Made by a program: the position numbers and the translations under genes. A DNA stretch of 64,000 nt from contig NC_003074.8 of NCBI RefSeq assembly GCF_000001735.4, positions 4,898,101 through 4,962,100 of the forward strand, written 5' to 3'. Every line of letters starts with the position of its first letter. The first letter of the stretch is position 1. The notes beneath the pieces were generated by a model that was not told the origin of the DNA, did not search any database, and saw only the letters and a list, made by a program, of their open reading frames with translations. Positions 58,946 through 64,000 of the stretch are shown here, in pieces. The DNA comes from Arabidopsis thaliana. Its lineage: Eukaryota; Streptophyta; Magnoliopsida; Brassicales; Brassicaceae.

Positions 58946-59686
58946 CAGTGATTTTCTCTAGAAGGAAGTCTCTTGAAGTTTCGTGTACTACAAGTTATAA
59001 ACCACAATGAAATTAAAGGTCAGATTCTGAGAGCGCTAAAAAAATGTGTATGTATCAATGTCTTAAGTGATGTAGATGCAAATTTTCTTTCCTTTGTTTT
59101 TTTTGTGTGTGTTATTGATTGCTTAGAGGTACAAAGGAAAAGCACAATCTTATGAACAGACAATTTGCTCCAACTTAGATGGTTTTTGTGTGTGTGTCTT
59201 TTTGATTGCTTGGAGGGACAGAGAAAGTGGAAATCTTATGAACAGACAAAATAGAATAATCCTTAACAAACGTCTTCAAATCAACCCACCAGAGATTTCC
59301 ATATCAAAGAAAAAAAATCTTATGAACAAAAAAATAGAGTAATCTTCAAAAAAAACAAACAATATATGGACAAACGTTATCGACCCACCATGAGATTTCC
59401 ACCACACAAAAACAAAACCCACGTACACCAGTGAATCTGTCATGTGTCTTCACATAATCTTCAGCAATTGAGCCATCAAAACTGAAAAAGACTTCCATCC
59501 TTCGATCATGACAGAAGCAGAGAGAATAAACATCTTCACGCCATGAGAGAATGAAAGCCGGTAGATAGTCACAATGAGCTACACAGAGTAGACAACAATA
59601 ACAACAACAACAAAGAATCTTGATGTCACCACATTTTCTGGTTTCTTTTAATTTCCCCACTATAAATTTGCTTCTTTGCGCGAACC
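58946..59686. other. convergent region between the membrane-protein gene and SWEET2
   Basis: Both flanking genes end here, so their 3' UTRs are within. A diverged 60-70-bp direct repeat is visible (words CTTATGAACAGACAA near 59147-59161 and 59234-59248, with CTTATGAACAAA near 59319). No frame with a recognisable domain is present. Confidence 0.5.
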
Positions 59687-61102
59687 TCACACGTAAGAAA
59701 CAATCAAAGGCTCTTTTGTTTCTTCTTCTATAGAATTCCTGTGGTAGTAACAGTACAAAGCCAGCTGCACAATGCCAAGAATCGTTCCTATTCCATTTGG
59801 TGTCTGAGTGGCCAAAAAAACAACAAGTTTTGTAATTAGTACTATCTAATGAAAGAAAACAGAGATTCCAATAGGAAATATTGTTGAGTAACTTACATAA
59901 ACAAAGGCATCGCTGTTGAATAACCCGTAAAGAAGGAAGGAAGCACTCATCAAGAAAGTCGATAGCGAGAGATAAAACGGCATAAACTCAACGCTCTTAG
60001 TCCGAATCACTAGGTTCTGCAAAGACCAAACAAGTCAGGCAATCAAGAAAGCTACATATATATTTTGAAAAGATTTGTTGACATTTTTTGGGAACTTACA
60101 ATAACAAACAACGGCGAGGCAAACATTGAAACAAGAGAACCGCAGCTCAAGAACCCGACAAAGTACCACCGTGTGAGCTGGTCAGGTATCTGCAAACTTC
60201 CAGCTACAATCACTCCAACCACAGCAAACACCACAAAAAGCAAACCAAGCATCTTCATCTGCCATGATCAAAATGTTGATTTAGAGTTAGAAAAAAAAAC
60301 AATAATTTGTTTGTGTGAGTAAGAAGTAGAAACAATCCAAAAACCTTGTTCTTCTTGTCTGTATGCATGATGAAGAGGATAATGTAGCAAAGCTGAAACG
60401 TAGCTCCAACGGAATTCACAGTCATAAGCATGGCATTGCTGTGTGATATGAAAGGTGTGCCATACCAAAGGCAGATCAAGCAGTTTAAGAGAGCGTAAAT
60501 GTATGGTAAACCGGAGAATTGCTCCGTCGATTTGTTCCTCATGATCCTCCTAAACGTTGGCCTGAAAGAAGAAAAAACAGTCAAGTCCATAGACAAAGAA
60601 AAACTCTGTTTAATACATACAACGAATAAGTGAATAAGAAGAACTCACATTGGTGAAACGAAGAGTCCAAATGCAAATATGTTGCCTGAACACAGAAGAA
60701 CAAATGAAACAGTGATATTAACAAATGGAAAAAAGTTTCTATCTTTGTTTGTGAATTGCATCAATTTGGACTCTACAGAAGCAGATTTCTAGAATTTTTC
60801 CGACAAAATTCAGAAACAAATTTGAATCTTATTAACGTTGTTTCAGTGCCTAGAAAAGGAAAATATGCGGACCAAAAATGGCCAAAATATATACTGATTT
60901 GGGGATATTCATGGAACCTAAGCCAGATCTAGTTATATATATTACATGGAATCAAAAAAGGAATTTGAATATTGGGTTTTACCACAATTAGCTTAAAATT
61001 ACCAAACAAAAAAAAAACAGTGAATAGGATAAAGTTATTACCTGCGATTCCGGCAACATCTTTACACATGGATAAAGAAGCATTGAAAGCAAAAACATCC
61101 AT
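59687..61102 (-). CDS. SWEET2: SWEET sugar transporter (MtN3/saliva family)
   Basis: Six exons (61042-61102, 60649-60685, 60345-60561, 60100-60258, 59897-60016, 59687-59803) encode 236 residues, the usual SWEET length. Two MtN3 triple-helix bundles are separated by a linker helix. Landmarks are AGIAG/NIFAFGLFVSPMPTFRRI, STEQFSGLPYIYALLNCLIC, LWYGTPF, VNSVGATFQLCYIILFIMHT, YFVGFLSCGSLVSMFASPLF, VIRTKSVEFMPFYLSLSTFL, LLYGLFNSDAFVYTPNGIGT and ILGIVQLALYCYYH. SWEETs are facilitative sugar uniporters; from memory Arabidopsis SWEET2 sits on the vacuole membrane and limits root sugar loss. The short hydrophilic tail (EEETKEPLIVSYV) is typical of clade I. Start and all junctions keep frame. Confidence 0.94.
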
Positions 61103-63796
61103 GAGCTTCTCTCTGTCTTAAACTCTCTGTTTTGTTTGTTTTCTCTTCAGAACAACAAAGCTTGTGCTTTCTTTTTTTTCTTGCTCTGTTATGTTCTTAT
61201 GGAAACGGATCAAAACGTTAAAGAGAGAATTAAACAGAGACGAGATTTCTTCTTATAGAAACTTTTATTTTAAAAAAAAAAAAACTGAAACCCAGAAACT
61301 TAAAAGAAGACTTTCTTAAAAAGGTAAGGAGCAAAAGGCTGAATGTGTACGACTATATATATGCGGTCCATATTTGGCTTTGTCTACTGTTTAACTATCT
61401 TACAAACAAATTAATTACGAAAAAGTGTCGTAACGTTATACATATTTGTTAATAAATTCCATTTAAAATAATATAGATCATGAAAAAATTAAGGTAAACA
61501 TATGCATAATGGTCTAAAAATTCTCTTAAAAGTCTTAATGATATTCGAAATTTGATCCCATTGATTAAAAAGATTGAAAAAACTCGAAAGGTTTTGAAAA
61601 TCATGCCTAAAAGAGACACTTAAATAATATGTCTTCTCTGTTTTATAGCCTGAGCTGTAACGTTGATCCCCGTCGACATTGATCTCAACTTGATTATCTG
61701 AAAATAGTTGCTGACCAATCAATTTTTCTCGTTTTTTGGATTGAGTTTGGAGCTTCTTTTTTTTTTCTTTTGAGTGGTCTACATTTGACATTCTCTTAGA
61801 ATTTTAAAATGATAAAGAATAGAATAATATTAATTAACATTTGGTGGTCGTATGTTCTAGTCTACTTCAACAAGCGTTCGGGATTAACTCATGTGTCTCG
61901 CGCTGAGTCACTCATCATAATCTTAAAACCCTAAGGAAAAAGAAAATCCAATGGCACACGTAAATTACACTTTCTTTCTTTTTATAACAATTATACTGTT
62001 TTTAAGAGCATCGTTAATAAAACCCTTCGAGTGATCAAATCCCATTTGGTTTCCAGAAAACCATCATAAACTTATTCTTCTTTCAGGATCTCATTTGCGG
62101 ATTTGCCTCTCAATTTGGTCAACACGTATACTATCCTAGCGAGACGCTACTCATACGCTCATTATTACAATTAAAGTACAATCATTTATATTATGAGTGA
62201 AGTTATTATCTACGTTATCTGAAATTATAACTTACGTACGCGAGTGAATACATATACTCCAACTTGTGAAGAAATTAACGTTTTTCCGATAAATCACTTT
62301 ATTGATATATCAAATTACCGATGATATAGTTGATTAAGCCATGTCGCTGTTTCGCTGAAGTATGTTTAAAGTACGACGCCACGCGATCTGTATAACAAAG
62401 CGTGGGACAATCAATCTTTCAATCTAGCTAACGTTACGCTAATATCACGAATTTTTCTATTCTATATATGTATTCAATGGGTTTGACTTTTACTTTGTGA
62501 CACATTTATTCTTCATTAAGCTGATTGGTTAAACAGATTTAAACCTTTCTCTTTACAATAACCATTATAACCTATATAACATAACTCATGTAATAAGCCG
62601 ATAATCGAGCGCGAGACACATGAGTTTATCCATTAGTCACTGTCAGTCTGTCACCAACCATTCAGAACATTTGTTTTAAATTTTAATTACGTGAATGATC
62701 TAATTACGACATTGTAGTAATCAAGTGGCTAAGCACTTAAGCTTATCCAATTTTCAGAAATTATATATACCATTCGATTTCGGGTGTATACAAAATGTAT
62801 ACGGCATTAAATAAAATAAATATTTGATTTATAATGTAACGTAGAATATATTTTATTTTTGAACAATTACGTAGAAATATCAACTAGATTAACCAGAAAA
62901 ACACGTGAATTAAGCAAAAGAAAAGTCATTAGGAGACTTTTGCTATTGATTTTAAAATATTTGTGGCGCTCTGAATGTCTTGGTTTTGAATATGATGTTA
63001 TTCATTATATAATTTAATTAAACGGAGAAATATATAACCTTTTTTTTGTCAAAAGGAGAAATATATAACCTAAGTAATCAAATGTGTCTAGTTTTGTTAT
63101 TTTTCTAAATAATTATGACCAGGCCTTGTCGAATTAAAAGTTAACAAGTTATGATGAATGTGTCCGAAAAAGTTTGAGATACATAAATCAATAAATCACA
63201 TCACGTAGACATCAACAAATAATTTGTGTATTTCTAAACGTGCAAATATTTCCTCTGTCGCAATTTCCTTGAATCGTACAATAAAAAAAAAAAAACGCAT
63301 GGGTTAAAAAATAAGTGTGGCTGAGAATTGATAGGTAGAAGTTGTTGTTAAATTATTGAACAAGCCAGCTCCATCGGTAGTGTGCCATATGCACCGCAAA
63401 AAAAGTGATTATCAACTACGATGGTTAAAAAAGAAAAATCTTCTCTTACATTAAAAATAATAAATTCTTTTTGTTTTACCGTTTCAAAATGGATTATATT
63501 TCCAAGCAGTATCTATACAAAATTAATTCCATACATACTCTAGTTATTAATATTTTCCATATTTAAAATAAAACTTTGATCTACTTTTCTATTCTTTTAT
63601 CAAATAGATCCGTATTTTGAATATATGTTTTAAGGAATTAGATCTCTCTCTTTTTTCCTGTCATGCAATTCGTAGACAAAAATATAATTTGTAAACTAAT
63701 TAAATATTCGAAAACATAAGTTCAAAGATAACTTAAATGTAAATATTTAGTGTCTTACAAACCATAGGAATAGAACAACTAGATAGAAGATAAAAT
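61103..63796. other. 2.7-kb AT-rich spacer upstream of SWEET2
   Basis: This is the longest gene-free stretch after the MPK19 spacer. It includes the SWEET2 promoter (TATA-like CTATATATATG at 61351-61361 on the plus strand). Small pieces look repeat-derived: AGGAGAAATATATAACCT occurs almost twice (63023-63040 and 63054-63070), and GAGCATCGTTAATAA (62006-62020) resembles the GAGCATC ends of some small transposons, but no matching second end was found. No gene can be supported. Confidence 0.45.
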
Positions 63797-64000
63797 TTAA
63801 AGGCTTAGTTTGTCGTTTTTGTTGTTATCGGTTTGGTTTGCTCTCATAGATGGAGGTACTTGGTCTGGAAACATGTTTTGCATCATGTTAGTCCAAAAGT
63901 CGACATCCTTGAGTTTCAGCTCCATCTCTTCAATCTTCTTCTCCAGCTTGTTCAACTTTTCTTGTGTCTCGAGATACTTATCTTCGTAAAACAAAGATGG
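63797..64000 (-). CDS. C-terminal coiled-coil exon resembling plant Ptta/En/Spm-type transposon protein (partial)
   Basis: A frame open to the right edge encodes PSLFYEDKYLETQEKLNKLE, a heptad-rich coiled coil (KKIEEMELKLKDVDFWTNMM), QNMFPDQVPPSM and a polar tail ending NDKLSL. The pattern, a coiled coil and then WTNMMQNMFP, resembles the C-terminus of plant Ptta/En/Spm (Transposase_24-like) proteins. In the gene order I remember, the next gene (At3g14780) carries such a domain. The rest of the gene lies beyond the window, so whether it is a full transposon gene or a domesticated fragment cannot be told. Confidence 0.5.
   Translation of the reverse strand, partial: PSLFYEDKYLETQEKLNKLEKKIEEMELKLKDVDFWTNMMQNMFPDQVPPSMRANQTDNNKNDKLSL

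Noticed and set aside
61489-61791. A 100-residue Lys/Gln-rich minus-strand frame upstream of SWEET2
   Set aside because: AT-rich chance frame with no domain, promoter or splice context.

Overview
The window is nuclear DNA of a small-genome crucifer. Genes are compact and intron-rich, with short GT-AG introns and AT-rich spacers. The gene order is the one I remember for Arabidopsis thaliana chromosome 3 around At3g14570 to At3g14780, so it is A. thaliana or a very close relative. Gene names rest on recognising families and order, not on a database search. Exon limits were read by eye, checked for reading phase, and may be off by a base or two.

Layout. At 1-13.8 kb are the 3' half of a callose synthase (GSL04), an intronless P-type PPR gene, a minus-strand SMP/C2 lipid-transfer protein (NTMC2T6.2), a small two-helix membrane protein misleadingly named 'L18ae family', and the true 60S ribosomal protein gene RPL18AC. 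At 14.4-41.2 kb is a same-direction tandem array of eight intact five-exon CYP72A cytochrome P450 genes plus one 3' pseudogene fragment. At 42.6-64 kb are a truncated SART-1-like gene, an F-box gene, MPK19, a PLS-type PPR gene on the minus strand, a U6 snRNA gene, a PHD-finger gene, FLL1, a small membrane protein, the SWEET2 sugar transporter, a 2.7 kb spacer and the edge of a coiled-coil gene resembling a plant transposon protein.

The P450 array falls into two parts. CYP72A7, A8 and A9 are diverged from each other and share FPFGWGPR before the heme cysteine. CYP72A10, A11, A13, A14 and A15 are young copies sharing an MEISV start and FPFAWG. The array records an unequal crossover: a segment running from CYP72A10 exon 5 through CYP72A11 was copied to make a stranded exon-5 fragment plus CYP72A13, with the junction near 26128.

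The most unusual object is a 5.0 kb Mutator-like DNA transposon (29317-34352) between CYP72A13 and CYP72A14. It has a perfect 9-bp target duplication (TTATAATTT) and 43-bp imperfect terminal inverted repeats. It holds a spliced acidic gene, a GRF-type zinc-finger gene and the two ends of a MURA-like transposase whose core is missing. Four tandem-repeat blocks, arranged roughly as a mirror image, carry at least 13 exact copies of YAGTATTAY, the motif I recall for the VANDAL anti-silencing protein VANC21. This suggests a deletion derivative of a VANDAL element that still carries anti-silencing target arrays inside a P450 cluster.
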